A model generated the notes under the pieces. It made no database searches, was not told the DNA's origin, and saw only the letters and a program-made list of their open reading frames with translations. A stretch of 64,000 bases of DNA from Paratinospora sagittata (Eukaryota > Streptophyta > Magnoliopsida > Ranunculales > Menispermaceae). Each line of letters begins with the position of its first letter. Positions within the stretch are counted from its first letter, which is position 1. Location: positions 13,732,366-13,796,365 of the forward strand of contig CM069611.1 in the NCBI GenBank assembly GCA_035771175.1. The letters run 5' to 3'. The position numbers were made by a program, and so were the translations under genes. Positions 36,901 to 49,825 of this stretch are shown piece by piece.

Positions 36901-39900
36901 GGAATAAAAAATCAAGTAAACTAGGTGCTTTAATTAATTTTTGGTAACTAGTCCCGTTGCTGTTAAATTTTCAAACTATTAATCAACCGTGACCGGTCAC
37001 CGGTGTTCGAAAAGTAAGTTAAAGCACATGAATTTGTAGATATTCTCTTCCTCATTCCATCGCATTTTTAATTACGCAAATCGGAGTTAAAACAAAAAAT
37101 TTATGGTCATTTAAAGTTTACTTACTTACCGATTGTTTACCGAACGGTGTATCATTTGAACAATCAATAAGTAAACTTCGAATGACCCAAACGTTTTCGT
37201 TTCAACTTCTATTTTAGTAATTTAGCAATCATTGGAAAGAGGAAAAAAAGATCTAGTAAACTAGGTGCTTTAAATTACTTTCTGGCAGCTGGTGACCGGT
37301 CGTGGTTCTATTAAATGTTCAAAGTATTAGTCAACCGTGTTGGTCACCGGTGGTCGAAAAGTATGTTAATGCAATGTATTTGTAGATCTTCTCTTCCTAT
37401 TCCGACAACATTTTTAATTACACAAATAGGAGATAAAACGAAAAAGTTATGGTCATTTAAAGTTTACTTACCGATTGTTTACCGAACGGTATATCATTTA
37501 AGCAATCGATAAGTATACTTCAAATGACTTTAACAATTTAATTTTAACTCCAATTTTAGTGATTTAAAATGCGTTTGGAAGAGGAATAAAAGATCTAGTA
37601 AACTAGGTGTTTTAATTAATTTTCGGTAAGCAGTCCCGTTGCTATTAAAAGATCAAACTATTGATAGACCGTGACCGGTCACCGGTGTTCGAAAAGTAAG
37701 TTAAAGCACGTGAATTTGTAGATCTTCTCTTCCTCATTCCACTGCATTTTTAATTACGCAAATCGGAGTTAGAACAAAAAGGTTATGGTCATTTAAAGTT
37801 TACCGATTATTTATCCAACGGTGTATCATTTCAACAATCGATAAGTAAACTTCGAATGATCCAATCGTTTTCGTTTCAACTTCTATTTTAGTGATTTAGC
37901 AATCGTTGGAAAGAGGAAGAAAAGATCTAGTAAACTAGGTGCTTTAAATTACTTTTTGGTAGCTGGTGACCGGTCATGGTTCTATTAAATGTTCAAAGTA
38001 TTAGTAAACCGTGTCCGGTCAACGGTTGTTGAAAAGTAAGTTAATGCAATATATTTGTAGATCTTCTCTTCTTCTTCCTACCGCACTTTCAATTACTCAA
38101 ATAGGAGATAAAACGAAAAAGTTATGGTCATTTGAAGTTTACTTACCGATTGTTTACCGAACGGTATATCATTTAAGCAATCGATAAGTATACTTCAAAT
38201 GACTTTGATGTTTTAATTTTAACTCCGATTTTAGTGATTTAAAATGCGTTTGGAATAGGAATAAAAGATCTAGTAGACTAGGTTGTAACCGTTGACTGGT
38301 CCCATTGCTATTAAATATTTAAACTATTAATCACACTCACCGGAGTTCGAAAAGTAAGTTAAAGCACATGAATTTGTAGATCTTCTCTTCCTCTTTCCAC
38401 CGCATTTTGAAATACTAAAATTAGAATTAAAACGAAAAAGTTAAGGTTATTTAAAGTTTACTTACCGATTGTTCACCGAACGGTGTATCATTTAAGCAAT
38501 CGATAAGTAAATTTCAAATGACCCTAACATTTTCATTTTAAATCCTACTTTAGTGATTTAATATGCGTTGGAAAGAAGAATAAAAGATCTAGTAAACTAC
38601 GTGTTTTATATTACTTTTTGGTAATCGGTGACCGGTCCAGTTGCTATTAAATGTTCAAACTATTAATCGACTGTGACCGGTGTTTAGAAAGTAACTTAAA
38701 ACACATGAATTTGTAGATTTTCTCTTCCTCTTCCCACCGCATTTTCAATTTCTCAAATAGGAGATAAAACGAAAAAGTTATGATCATTTAAAGTTTACTT
38801 ATCGATTGTTTACCGTACGGTATATCATTTAAGCAATCCATAAGTATACTTCAAATGACCCTATCATTTTTTTTAACTACGATTTTAGTGATTTAAAGTG
38901 CGTTTGAAAGAGGAATAAAAGATCTAGTAAAGTATGTGCCTTAATTGCTATTAAATGTTCAAACTATTAATCGACCGTGATCAGTCACCGGTGTTCGGAA
39001 AGAAAGTTAAAGCACATGAATTTTTAGATCTTCTCTTCTAGTTTCCATCACATTTTCAATTACTAAAATCAGACTTAAAACGAAAAAGTTATGGTTATTT
39101 GAAGTTTACTTATCTATTGTTTACCAAACGGTATATCATTTAAGCAATCGATAAGTAAACTTCAAATGAATTTAACGTTTTAATTTTAACTCTGATTTTA
39201 GTGATTTTAAATGCGTTTGAAGCGCGAATAAAAGATCTGAAAACTAGGTGCTTTAATTATTTTTTGATAACCGGTCCTGTTGTTATTAAATGTTCAAACT
39301 ATTAATCGACCGTGACCGGTCACCGGTTGTCAGAAAGCAAGTTAAAACACATGAATTTGTAGATCTTCTCTTCCTCTTCCCACCGCATTTTCAATTACTC
39401 AAATAGGAGATAAAACGAAGAAGTTATGGTCATTTAAAGTTTACTTATCGATTGTTTACCGAACAGTATATCATTTAAGCAATCGATAAGTATACTTCAA
39501 ATGACCCTATCGTTTTTTTAACTACGATTTTAGTGATTTAAAATACGTTTGAAAGAGGAATAAAAGATCTAGTAAAGTATGTGCCTTAATTGCTATTAAA
39601 TGTTCAACTATTAATCGACCGTGATCAGTCACCGGTCTTCGGAAAGTAAGTTAAAGCACATAAATTTTTAGATCTTCTCTTCTAGTTTCCATCACATTTT
39701 CAATTACTAAAATCGGAGTTAAAACGAAAAAGTTATGGTCATTTGAAGTTTACTTATCGATTGTTTACCGAACAGTGCATCATTTCAACAATCGATAAGT
39801 AAACTTTAAATGACCCTAAAGTTTTTATTTTAACTCCTATTTTAGAAATTTAATATGCGTTGGAAAGAAGAATAAAAGATCTAGTAGACTAGGTGCTTTA

Positions 39901-42900
39901 CATTACTTTTCGATAACCGATGACTGGTCCCGTTACTATTAAATGTTCAAACTATTAATTGACTGTGACCGGTGATCGAAAAGTAAGTTAAAGCACAAGA
40001 ATTTGAAGATCTTCTCTTCCTCATTCCACCGCATTTTTAATTACGCAAATTGTAGTTAAAAAGAAAAAGTTATTGTCATTTAAAGTTTACTTACTGATTG
40101 TTCACCGAACGATGTATCATTTACGCAATCGATAAGTAAATTTTAAATTACCCTAACATTTTCATTTTAACTCTAATTTTAATGATTTAAAATGCGTTTG
40201 AAAGAGGAATAAAAGATTTAGTAACTAGTTGCTTTAATTACTTTCCGGTAACAGGTCTCGTTGCTATTAAATGTTCAAACTATTAATCGACCCTGACTGG
40301 TCACCGTGTTTGGAAAGTAACTTAAAGCACTTGAATTTTAGATCTTCTCATCCTATTTCCACCACATTTTCAATTACTCAAATCGGAGTTAAAACGAAAG
40401 AGTTATGGTCATTTGAAGTTTACTTATCGATTGTTTACCGAACGGTATATCATTTAAGCAATCGATAAGTAAACTTCAAATGACTTTAACGTTTTAATTT
40501 TAACTATGATTTTAGTGATTTTAAATGCGTTTGAAGCACGAATAAAAGATCTAGAAAACTAGGTGCTTTAATTATTTTTTGATAACCGGTCCTGTTGTTA
40601 TTAAATGTTCAAACTATTAATCGACCGTGACCGGTCACCGGTTGTCAGAAAGTAAGTTAAAACACATGAATTTGTAGATCTTCTCTTCCTCTTCCCACCG
40701 CATTTTCAATTACTCAAATAGGAGATAAAACGAAAAAGTTATGGTTATTTAAAGTTTACTTATCGATTGTTTACCGAACGGTATATCATTTAAGCAATCC
40801 ATAAGTATACTTCAAATCACCCTATCGTTTTTTTTTAACTACGATTTTAGTGATTTAAAGTACGTTTGAAAGAGGAATAAAAGATCTAGTAAAGTATGTG
40901 CCTTAATTGCTATTAAATGTTCAAACTATTAATCGACCGTGATCAGTCACCGGTGTTCGGAAAGAAAGTTAAAGCACATGAATTTTTAGATCTTCTCTTC
41001 TCGTTTCCATCACATTTTCAATTATCAAATCGGAGTTAAAACGAAAAAGTTATGGTCATTTGAAGTTTACTTATCGATTGTTTACCGAACAGTGCATCAT
41101 TTCAACAATCGATAAGTAAACTTTAAATGACCCTAAAGTTTTTATTTTAACTCCTATTTTAGAAATTTAATATGCGTTGGAAAGAAGAATAAAAGATCTA
41201 GTAGACTAGGTGCTTTACATTACTTTTCGATAACCGATGACTGGTCCCGTTACTATTAAATGTTCAAACTATTAATTGACTGTGACCGGTGATCGAAAAG
41301 TAAGTTAAAGCACAAGAATTTGAAGATCTTCTCTTCCTCATTCCACCGCATTTTTAATTACGCAAATTGTAGTTAAAAAGAAAAAGTTATTGTCATTTAA
41401 AGTTTACTTACTGATTGTTCACCGAACGATGTATCATTTACGCAATCGATAAGTAAATTTTAAATTACCCTAACATTTTCATTTTAACTCTAATTTTAAT
41501 GATTTAAAATGCGTTTGAAAGAGGAATAAAAGATTTAGTAACTAGTTGCTTTAATTACTTTCCGGTAACAGGTCTCGTTGCTATTAAATGTTCAAACTAT
41601 TAATCGACCCTGACTGGTCACCGTGTTTGGAAAGTAACTTAAAGCACTTGAATTTTAGATCTTCTCATCCTATTTCCACCACATTTTCAATTACTCAAAT
41701 CGGAGTTAAAACGAAAGAGTTATGGTCATTTGAAGTTTACTTATCGATTGTTTACCGAACGGTATATCATTTAAGCAATCGATAAGTAAACTTCAAATGA
41801 CTTTAACGTTTTAATTTTAACTATGATTTTAGTGATTTTAAATGCGTTTGAAGCACGAATAAAAGATCTAGAAAACTAGGTGCTTTAATTATTTTTTGAT
41901 AACCGGTCCTGTTGTTATTAAATGTTCAAACTATTAATCGACCGTGACCGGTCACCGGTTGTCAGAAAGTAAGTTAAAACACATGAATTTGTAGATCTTC
42001 TCTTCCTCTTCCCACCGCATTTTCAATTACTCAAATAGGAGATAAAACGAAAAAGTTATGGTTATTTAAAGTTTACTTATCGATTGTTTACCGAACGGTA
42101 TATCATTTAAGCAATCCATAAGTATACTTCAAATCACCCTATCGTTTTTTTTTAACTACGATTTTAGTGATTTAAAGTACGTTTGAAAGAGGAATAAAAG
42201 ATCTAGTAAAGTATGTGCCTTAATTGCTATTAAATGTTCAAACTATTAATCGACCGTGATCAGTCACCGGTGTTCGGAAAGAAAGTTAAAGCACATGAAT
42301 TTTTAGATCTTCTCTTCTCGTTTCCATCACATTTTCAATTATCAAATCGGAGTTAAAACGAAAAAGTTATGGTCATTTGAAGTTTACTTATTGATTGTTT
42401 ACCGAACGGTGCATCATTTCAACAATCGATAAGTAAACTTCAAATGACCCTAAAGTTTTTATTTTAACTCCTATTTTAGTAATTTAATATGCGTTGGAAT
42501 GAAGAATAAAAGATCTAGTAGACTATGTGCTTTAAATTACTTTTCGATAACCGGTGACTGGTCCCGTTGCTGTTAAATGTTCAAACTATTAATCGACTGT
42601 GACCGGTGATCGAAAAGTAAGTTAAAGCACAAGAATTTGAAGATCTTCTCTTCCTCATTCCACTGCATTTTTAATTACGCAAATCGGAGTTAAAACGAAA
42701 AAGTTATTGTCATTTAAAGTTTACTTATCGATTGTTTACCGAACCACATATCATTTAAGCAATCGATAAGTAAATTTTAAATTACCCTAACATTTTCATT
42801 TTTAACTCTGATTTTAGTTATTTAAAATGCGTTTGAAAGAGGAATAAAAGTTTTAGTAACTAGTTGTTTTAATTACTTTCCGGTAACAGGTCTCGTTGCT

Positions 42901-44380
42901 ATTAAATGTTCAAACTATTAAATGACCGTGACCGGTCACCGTGTTTGGAAAGTAAGTTAAAGCACTTGAATTTTAGATTTTCTCATCCTATTTCCACCAC
43001 ATTTTCAATTACTCAAATCGGAGTTAAAATGAAAAAGTTATGGTCATTTGAAGTTTACTTATCGATTGGTTACCGAACGGTATATCATTTAAGCAATCGA
43101 TAAGTAAACTTCAAATGACTTTAACGTTTTAATTTTAACTCTAATTTTAGTGATTTTAAATGCGTTTGAAGCAGGAATAAAAGATCTAGTAAACTAGGTG
43201 CTTTAATTATTTTTTGATGACCGGTCATGTTGTTAATAAATGTTAAAACTATTAATCGACCGTGACCGGTCACCAGTTGTCAGAAAGTAAGTTAAATCAC
43301 ATGAATTTGTAGATCTTCTCTTCCTCTTCCCACCGCATTTTCAATTACTCAAATAGGAGATAAAACGAAAAAGTTATGGTCATTTAAAGTTTACTTATCG
43401 ATTGTTTACCGAACGGTATATCCTTTAAGCAATCCATAAGTAAACTTCAAATGACCCTAACATTTTTATTTTAACTTCGAATTTAGTGATTTAAAATCCG
43501 TTTGAAAGAGGAATAAAAGATCTAGTTAACTAATTGCTTTAATTACTTTTCATTAACCGGTCTCGTTGCTATTAAATGTTCAAACTATTAATCGATCGTG
43601 ACCGGTCACCGGTGTTTGGAAAGTACGTTAAAGCACTTGAATTTTAGATCTTCTCATCCTCTTTTCACCACATTTTAAATTACTCAAATCAGAGTTAAAA
43701 CGAAAAAATTATGGTCATTTGTAGTTTACTTACCGAATGTTTACCGAACGGTGCATCATTTCAGTAATCGATAAGTAAACTTCAAATGACCCTAAATTTT
43801 CATTTTAACACCTATTTTAGTGATTTAATATGCCTTGGAAAGAACAATAAAAGATCTAGTAAAGTTACTTAAAGCACATGAATTTGTAGATCTTCTCTTC
43901 CTCATTCCACCGCATTTTTAATTCGCAAATCGGAGTTAAAATGAAAAACTTTTGGTCATTTAAAGTTTACTTACCGATTGTTTGTCCAACGATGTATCAT
44001 TTCAACAATCGATAAGTAAACTTCGAATGACCAAAACGTTTTTGTTTCAACTTCTATTTTAGTGATTTAGCAATCATTGGAAAGAGGAAGAAAAGTTCTC
44101 ATAAACTAGGTGCTTTAAATTACATTCTGGTTGCTGGTGACCGGTCGTGGTTCTATTAAATGTTCAAAGTATTAGTCAACCGTGACCGGTCACCAGTGGT
44201 CGAAAAGTTAGTTAATGCAATATATTTGTAGATCTTCTCTTCCCCTTCCTACCGCATTTTCAATTACACAAATAGGAGATAAAACGAAAAAGTTAAGGTC
44301 ATTTGAAGTTTACTTAAAGATTGTTTACCGAACGGTGTATCATTTAAGCAATCGATAAGTAAACTTTCAATGACCCTAAC
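33911..44380 (+). repeat. 336-bp satellite array, block 3a
   Basis: Same satellite, same orientation. It contains the youngest-looking higher-order repeat (39712-43070) and a stretch (about 34680-35470) that is collinear with 43870-45390. No gene-like sequence is present; ORFs of 65 codons at 40271, 41588 and 42906 are successive copies of the repeat. Confidence 0.95.
39712..43070 (+). repeat. 4-monomer higher-order repeat, near-identical tandem copies
   Basis: Offset 1317 bp. From about 39712-41072 and 41029-42389 I find no difference by eye, line against line. After that the third copy continues at offset 1317-1318 with scattered changes. Shared rare variants include TTACGCAATCG, GAAGCACGAATAAAAGATC, CTATCGTTTTTTT and a monomer shortened at TGCCTTAATTGCTATTAAATG. 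An identical copy means very recent unequal exchange, or an assembly duplication. Confidence 0.85.
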
Positions 44381-45099
44381 TGTCACGCCTGGGTTGCCCC
44401 GCAGTGCCCCTACCTAGTGTGATGAGTACCGCAATCTACAGGGCGTAATCCAGCCATTATGGACCCATAATATTGTCTTCACTGTACAATCTACAACACA
44501 GTGTCCTTTACCCCCTGCACAATCTACAGCATAGGGAGGGCCTCCCCCAGAATCGAACTCGTAACCTCCCTTAAGGAGTTAGATTTCGCAATCTGAGTAG
44601 TCACTCGCAATCTGAGTAGCCACCAGTGGCTACTCAGATTGCGAAATCTAACTTCTTAAGGGAGGTTACGAGTTCGAATCTGGGGGAGGCCCTCCCTGTG
44701 CTGTGGATTGTGCTGGGGGTAAAGGACGTTGCGTTGTAGATTGTACAGTTGAAACAATATTATGGGTCCATAATGGCTGGATTACGCCCTGTAGATTGAG
44801 GTACTCATCACACTGGGTAGGGGGCACTGCGGTGCAACCCAAGCGTGACAAAAAGGCCTTATGTAATTGGCTCAGTGGTTACTCAGATTGCGAAATCTAA
44901 CTCCTTAAGGGAGGTTACGAGTTTGAATCTGGGGGAAGCCCTCCCTGTGCTGTGGATTGTGCGGGGGGTAAAGAACATTGTGTTGTAGATTGTACAGTGG
45001 AGACAATATTATGGGTCCATAATGGTTGGAGTACGCCCTGTAGATTGGGGTACTCATCACCCTGGGTAAGGGGCACTGCGCTGCAACCCAGGCGTGACA
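44381..45099. mobile_element. 719-bp inverted-repeat element with tRNA-like boxes
   Basis: Inserted in a satellite monomer with the 5-bp duplication CTAAC on both sides (44376-44380 and 45100-45104). It begins TGTCACGCCTGGGTTGC and ends with the exact reverse complement. Inside are three copies of one ~240-bp unit: one reversed (44381 to about 44623), one forward (about 44626-44850) and one forward (44851-45099). The first two face each other across the centre at 44624-44625. Units carry a GAGTTCGAATCTG box resembling the tRNA B box. The third also has TGGCTCAGTGG like an A box. It could be a tRNA-derived SINE that became multimeric, or a fold-back element; TG...CA ends with 5-bp duplication also fit integrase-type insertion. 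Confidence 0.7.
44868..44931 (+). promoter_or_regulatory. Pol III-like A and B boxes
   Basis: TGGCTCAGTGG at 44868-44878 fits the tRNA A-box pattern (TRGCNNAGNNGG). GAGTTTGAATCTG at 44919-44931 is close to the B box (GGTTCGANTCC). Another unit has the better GAGTTCGAATCTG at 44670-44682. A cloverleaf is no longer foldable, so this is tRNA-derived and not a tRNA gene. Confidence 0.5.
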
Positions 45100-47350
45100 C
45101 TAACGTTTTCATTTTAACTCTGAATTTAGTGCTTGAAAATGCTTTTGGAAGAGGAATAAAAGATCTAGTTAACTAGTTGCTTTAATTACTTTTCAGTAAC
45201 CGGCCTCATTGCTATTAAATGTTCAAACTATTAATCGACCACGACCGGTCACGGGTGTTCGGAAAGTAGGTCAAAGCACATGAATTTGTAGATCTTCTCT
45301 TCCTCTTTCCACCACATTTTCAATTACTCAAATCAGAGTTAAAACGAAAAAATTATGGTCATTTAAAGTTTACTTACCAATTGTTGACCGAACAGTGTAT
45401 CCTTTCAACAATCAATAAGTAAACTTCAAATTACCCTAACATTTTTGTTTTAACTCTTATTTTAGTAATTTAATATGCGTTGGAAAGAAGAATAAAAAAT
45501 CTAGTAGACTAGGTGCTTTAAATTACTTTTCGGTAACCGGTGACTGGTCCCGTTGCTATTAAATGTTTAAACTATTAATCGACAATGACCGGTGATCGAA
45601 AAGTAAGTTAAAGCACAAGAATTTGAAGATCTTCTCTTCCTCATTCCACCGCATTTTTAATTAATTAAATCAGAGTTAAAATGAAAAAGTTATTGTCATT
45701 TAAAGTTTACTTATCGATTGTTTATCGAATGACATATCATTTAAGCAATAGATAAGTAAACTTTAAATGACCCTAACGTTTTTATTTTAACTCTGATTTT
45801 AGAGATTTAAAATGCGTTTGAAAGAGGAATAAAAGATCTAGTAACTAGTTGTTTTAATTACTTTCTGGTAACAGGTCTCGTTGCTATTAAATGTTCAAAC
45901 TATTAATCGACCTTGACAGGTCACCGGTGTTTGGAAAGTAAGTTAAAGCACTTGAATTTTAGATCTTCTCATCCTCTTTCCACCACATTTTCAATTACTC
46001 AAATCGGAGTTAAAACGAAAAAGTTATGGTCATTTGATGCTTACTTACCGATTGTTTACCGACCGGTGCATCATTTCAGTAATCGATAAGTAAACTTTAA
46101 ATGATCCTAACATTTTCATTTTAACTCCAATTTTAGTGATTTAAAATGCGTTTGAAAGAGGAATAAAAGATCTAGTAAACTAGGTTTTTTAATAATTTTT
46201 GGTAACTGGTCCCATTGCTATTAAATGTTCAAACTATTAATCGACCGTGATCAATCACCGGTGTTCGGAAAGTAAGTTAAAACACATGAATTTGTAGGTC
46301 TTTTCTTCCACTTTCCACCACATTTTCAATTACTCAAATCGGAGTTAAAAGAAAAAAGTTTTGGTCATTTAAAGTTTACTTACCAATTGTTTATCGAACG
46401 GTGTATCGTTTCAACAATCGATAAGTAAACTTCAAATGACCCAAACGCTTTCGTTTCAACTTCTATTTTAGTGATTTAGCAATCGTTGGAAAGGGGAAGA
46501 AAAGATCTAGTAAACTAGGTGCTTTAAATTACTTTCTGGTAGCTGGTGACCGGTCGTGGTTCTATTAAATGTTCAAACTATTAATTGATTGTAACAGGTG
46601 ATCAAAAAGTAAGTTAAAGAACAAGAATTTGAAGATCTTCTCTTCCTCATTCCACCGTATTTTTAATTATGCAAATTGTAGTTAAAAAGAAAAAGTTATT
46701 GTCATTTAAAGTTTACTTACTGATTGTTCACCGAACGATGTATCATTTACGCAATCGATAAGTAAATTTCAAATGACCCTCTCATTTTATTTTAACTTTC
46801 ATTTTAGTTATTTTTAATGCGTTTGAAAGAGGAATAAAAGATCTAGTAAAGTAGCCTTAATTACTTTTCGGTAACCGGTCCAGTTACTATTAAATCTCCA
46901 AACTATTAATCGATCGTGATTGGTCACCGGGGTTTCGAAAGTAAGTTAAAGCACATGAATTTGTAAATCTTCTCTTCCTCCTTCCATCGCATTTTGGATT
47001 ACTAAAATCAGAGTTTAAACAAAAAAGTTATGGTCATTTAAATTTTACTTACCGATTGTTCACCGAATGGTGTATCATTTCAACAATCGATCACTAAATT
47101 TCAAATGACCCCAAAGTTTCGTTTTAACTCTTATTTTAGTGATTTAATATGCGTTGGAAAGAAGAATAAAAGATCTAGTAAACTAAGTGTTTTATATTAC
47201 TTTCCGGTAATCGATGACCGGTCTCGTTGCTATTAAATGTTCAAACTATTAATCGACTGTGGCCGGTGACCGAAAAGTAAGTTAAAGCATAAGAATTTGA
47301 AGATCTTTTCTTCCTCATTCCACCACATTTTTAATTATGCAAATCGGAGT

Positions 47351-47463
47351 TAAAACGATAAAGTTATTGTCATTTAAAGTTTACTTATCGATTGTTTACC
47401 GAACGACATATCATTTAAGCAATCGATAAGTAAACTTTAAATGACAATAACTTTATTGTTTTA
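47351..47463 (+). repeat. Enlarged 44-bp-arm hairpin in a rearranged monomer
   Basis: Arms 47351-47394 and 47420-47463 are reverse complements over 44 positions with one mismatch, around a 25-nt loop. In ordinary monomers the match weakens after about 27 bp because the right side continues CCCTAACG. Here the right side instead repeats the left arm (AAATGACAATAACTTTAT). The array then jumps about 95 bp ahead to CTGGAAGCTGGTG. Confidence 0.85.
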
Positions 47464-49820
47464 TTCTGGAAGCTGGTGACCGGTCATGGTTCTATTAAAT
47501 GTTCAAAGTATTAGTAAACCGTGACCGGTCACCGGTTGTCGAAAAGTAAGTTAATGCAATATATTTGTAGATCTTCTCTTCTTCTTCCTACCGCACTTTC
47601 AATTACTCAAATAGGAGATAAAACGAAAAAATTATGGTCATTTGAAGTTTACTTACCGATTGTTTACCGAACGGTATATTATTTAAGCAATCGATAAGTA
47701 TACTTCAAATGACTTTGATGTTTTAATTTTAACTCCAATTTTAGTGATTTAAAATGCGTTTCGAAGAGGAATAAAAGATCTAGTAGACTAGATTGTAACC
47801 GGTGACTGGTCCCGTTGCTATTAAATATTTAAACTATTAATCACAGTCACCGGAGTTCGAAAAGTAAGTTAAAGCACATGAATTTGTAGATTTTCTCTTC
47901 CTCCTTCCATCGCATTTTGAATTACTAAAATCAGAGTTAAAACAAAAAATTTATGGTCATTGAAAGCGTACTTACCGATTGTTCACCGAACGGTGTATCA
48001 TTTAAGCAATCGATAATTAATTTCAAATGACCCTAACGTTTTTATTTTAACTTTGATTTTAGTTATTTATAATGCGTTTGAAAGAGGAATAAAAGATCTT
48101 GTAAAATAGGTACCTTAATTACTTTTCGGTAACCAGTCCCGTTGCTATTAAATGTTCAAATTATTAATCGACCGTGATCGGTCACCGTGGTTCAGAAAGT
48201 AAGTTAAAGCACATGAATTTTTAGATCTTCTCTTCCTCTTTCCACCACATTTTCAATTTCTCAAATCGGAGTTGAAACAAAAAAGATAAGTTATTTGAAG
48301 TTTACTTATCGATTGTTTATCGATCGGTGCATCATTTCAGCAATCGATAAATAAACTCAAATGATCCTAACGTTTTTATTTTAACTCCGATTTTAGTGAT
48401 TTAAAATGCGTTTGAAAGAAGAATAAAAGATCTAGTAAACTTGGTGTTTTAATTACTTTTCGGTAAATGTTCAAACTATTTGTCGACCGTGATCAGTCAC
48501 CGGTGTTCGGAAAGTAAGTTAAAGCACATGAATTTTTAGATCTTCTCTTCCTCTTTCCACCACATTTTCAATTACTCAAATCGGAGCTAAAACGAAAAAA
48601 TTATAGTCATTTGAAGTTTACATATCGATTGTTTATTGAACGGTGTATCATTTCAACAATCGATAAGTAAACTTCAAATGGCCCTAACTTTTTTGTTTTA
48701 ACTCCTATTTTAGTGATTTAATATGCGTTGGAAAGAAGAATAAAAGATCTAGTAAACTAAGTGTTTTATATTACTTTCTGGTAATCGATGACCGGTCTCG
48801 TTGCTATTAAATGTTCAAACTATTAATCGACTGTGACCGGTGATCGAAAAGTAAGTTAAAGCACATGAATTTGTAGATCTTCTCTTCCTCCTTCCACCGC
48901 ATTTTGAATTACTAAAATCGAAATTAAAACAAAAATGTTATGGTCATTTAAAGTTTAGTTACCGATTGTTCACCGAACGGTGTATCATTTAAGCAATCGA
49001 TAAGTAAATTTCAAATAACCCTAATGTTTTTATTTTAACTATGATTTTAGCTATTTATAATGTGTTTGCGTTTGAAAGAGGAATAAAAGATCTAGTAAAT
49101 AGGCGCCTTAATTACTTTTCGGTAACCGGTCTCGTTTCTATTAAATGTTCAAACTATTAATCGACCGTGATCGGTCACCGGGGTTCAAAAAGTAAGTAAG
49201 AACACATGAATTTTTAGATCTTTTCTTCCTTTTTCCACCACATTTTCAATTACTCAAATCAGAGTTGAAACGAAAAAGTTATAGTTATTTGAAGTTTACT
49301 TACCGATTGTTTATCAACCGGTGCATCATTTCAGCAATCGATAAATAAACTTCAAATGATCCTAACGTTTTCATTTTAACTTGGATTTTAGTGATTTAAA
49401 ATGCGTTTGAGAAAAAGAATAAAAGATCTAGTAAACTAGGTCTTTTAATTACTTTTCGGTAATCGATCCCGTTACTATTAAATGTTCAAACTATTAATAG
49501 ACCGTGATCAGTCACCGGTGTTCGGAAAGTAAATTAAACCACATGCATTTTTAGATCTTCTCTTCCTCTTTGTGCCACATTTTCCATTACTCAAATCGGA
49601 GTTAAAACGAAAAACTTATGGTCATTCAAAGTTTACTTATCGATTGATTACTGAACGGTGTATCATTTCAACAATCGATAAGTAAACTTCAAATGGCCCT
49701 AACGTTTTTGTTTTAACTCCTATTGTAGTAATTTAATATGCGTTGAAAATAAGAATAAAAGATCTAGTAGACTAGGTGCTTTAAATTAATTTTCTGTAAT
49801 CGGTTACTGGTCTCGTTACT

Positions 49821-49825
49821 ATTAG
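49821..49825 (+). other. Target site duplication, left of element C
   Basis: ATTAG just before the LTR start. The partner at 60816-60820 is ATTAA, and undisturbed monomers read CTATTAAATG here, so the left copy has one later A-to-G change. Confidence 0.75.

Larger units (their letters stand above)
45100..49825 (+). repeat. 336-bp satellite array, block 3b
   Basis: Continuation of block 3a after the 719-bp element, in the same phase and orientation. Contains a rearranged monomer with an enlarged hairpin (47351-47463). The stretch 47470-48010 matches 37960-38500, including the shared short variant AATATTTAAACTATTAATCAC. It ends at the target duplication of element C. Confidence 0.95.

Noticed and set aside
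40271..43103. Repeated ORFs of about 65 codons (40271, 41588, 42906; also 14962, 18348, 20018, 37315) that look like a gene family
   Set aside because: All begin at ATGTTCAAA and end at AATCGATAA of the satellite monomer, and neighbouring monomers have frameshifts and stops. They are copies of the repeat and not coding sequence.
44851..44940. A functional tRNA gene
   Set aside because: A- and B-box-like sequences are present, but acceptor, anticodon and T stems do not pair. The sequence is tRNA-derived at most.
44666..45176. ORFs of 61-74 codons on both strands of the 719-bp element
   Set aside because: They overlap on opposite strands, follow the inverted and direct repeat structure and end at its edges or in satellite. 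No protein similarity is apparent.
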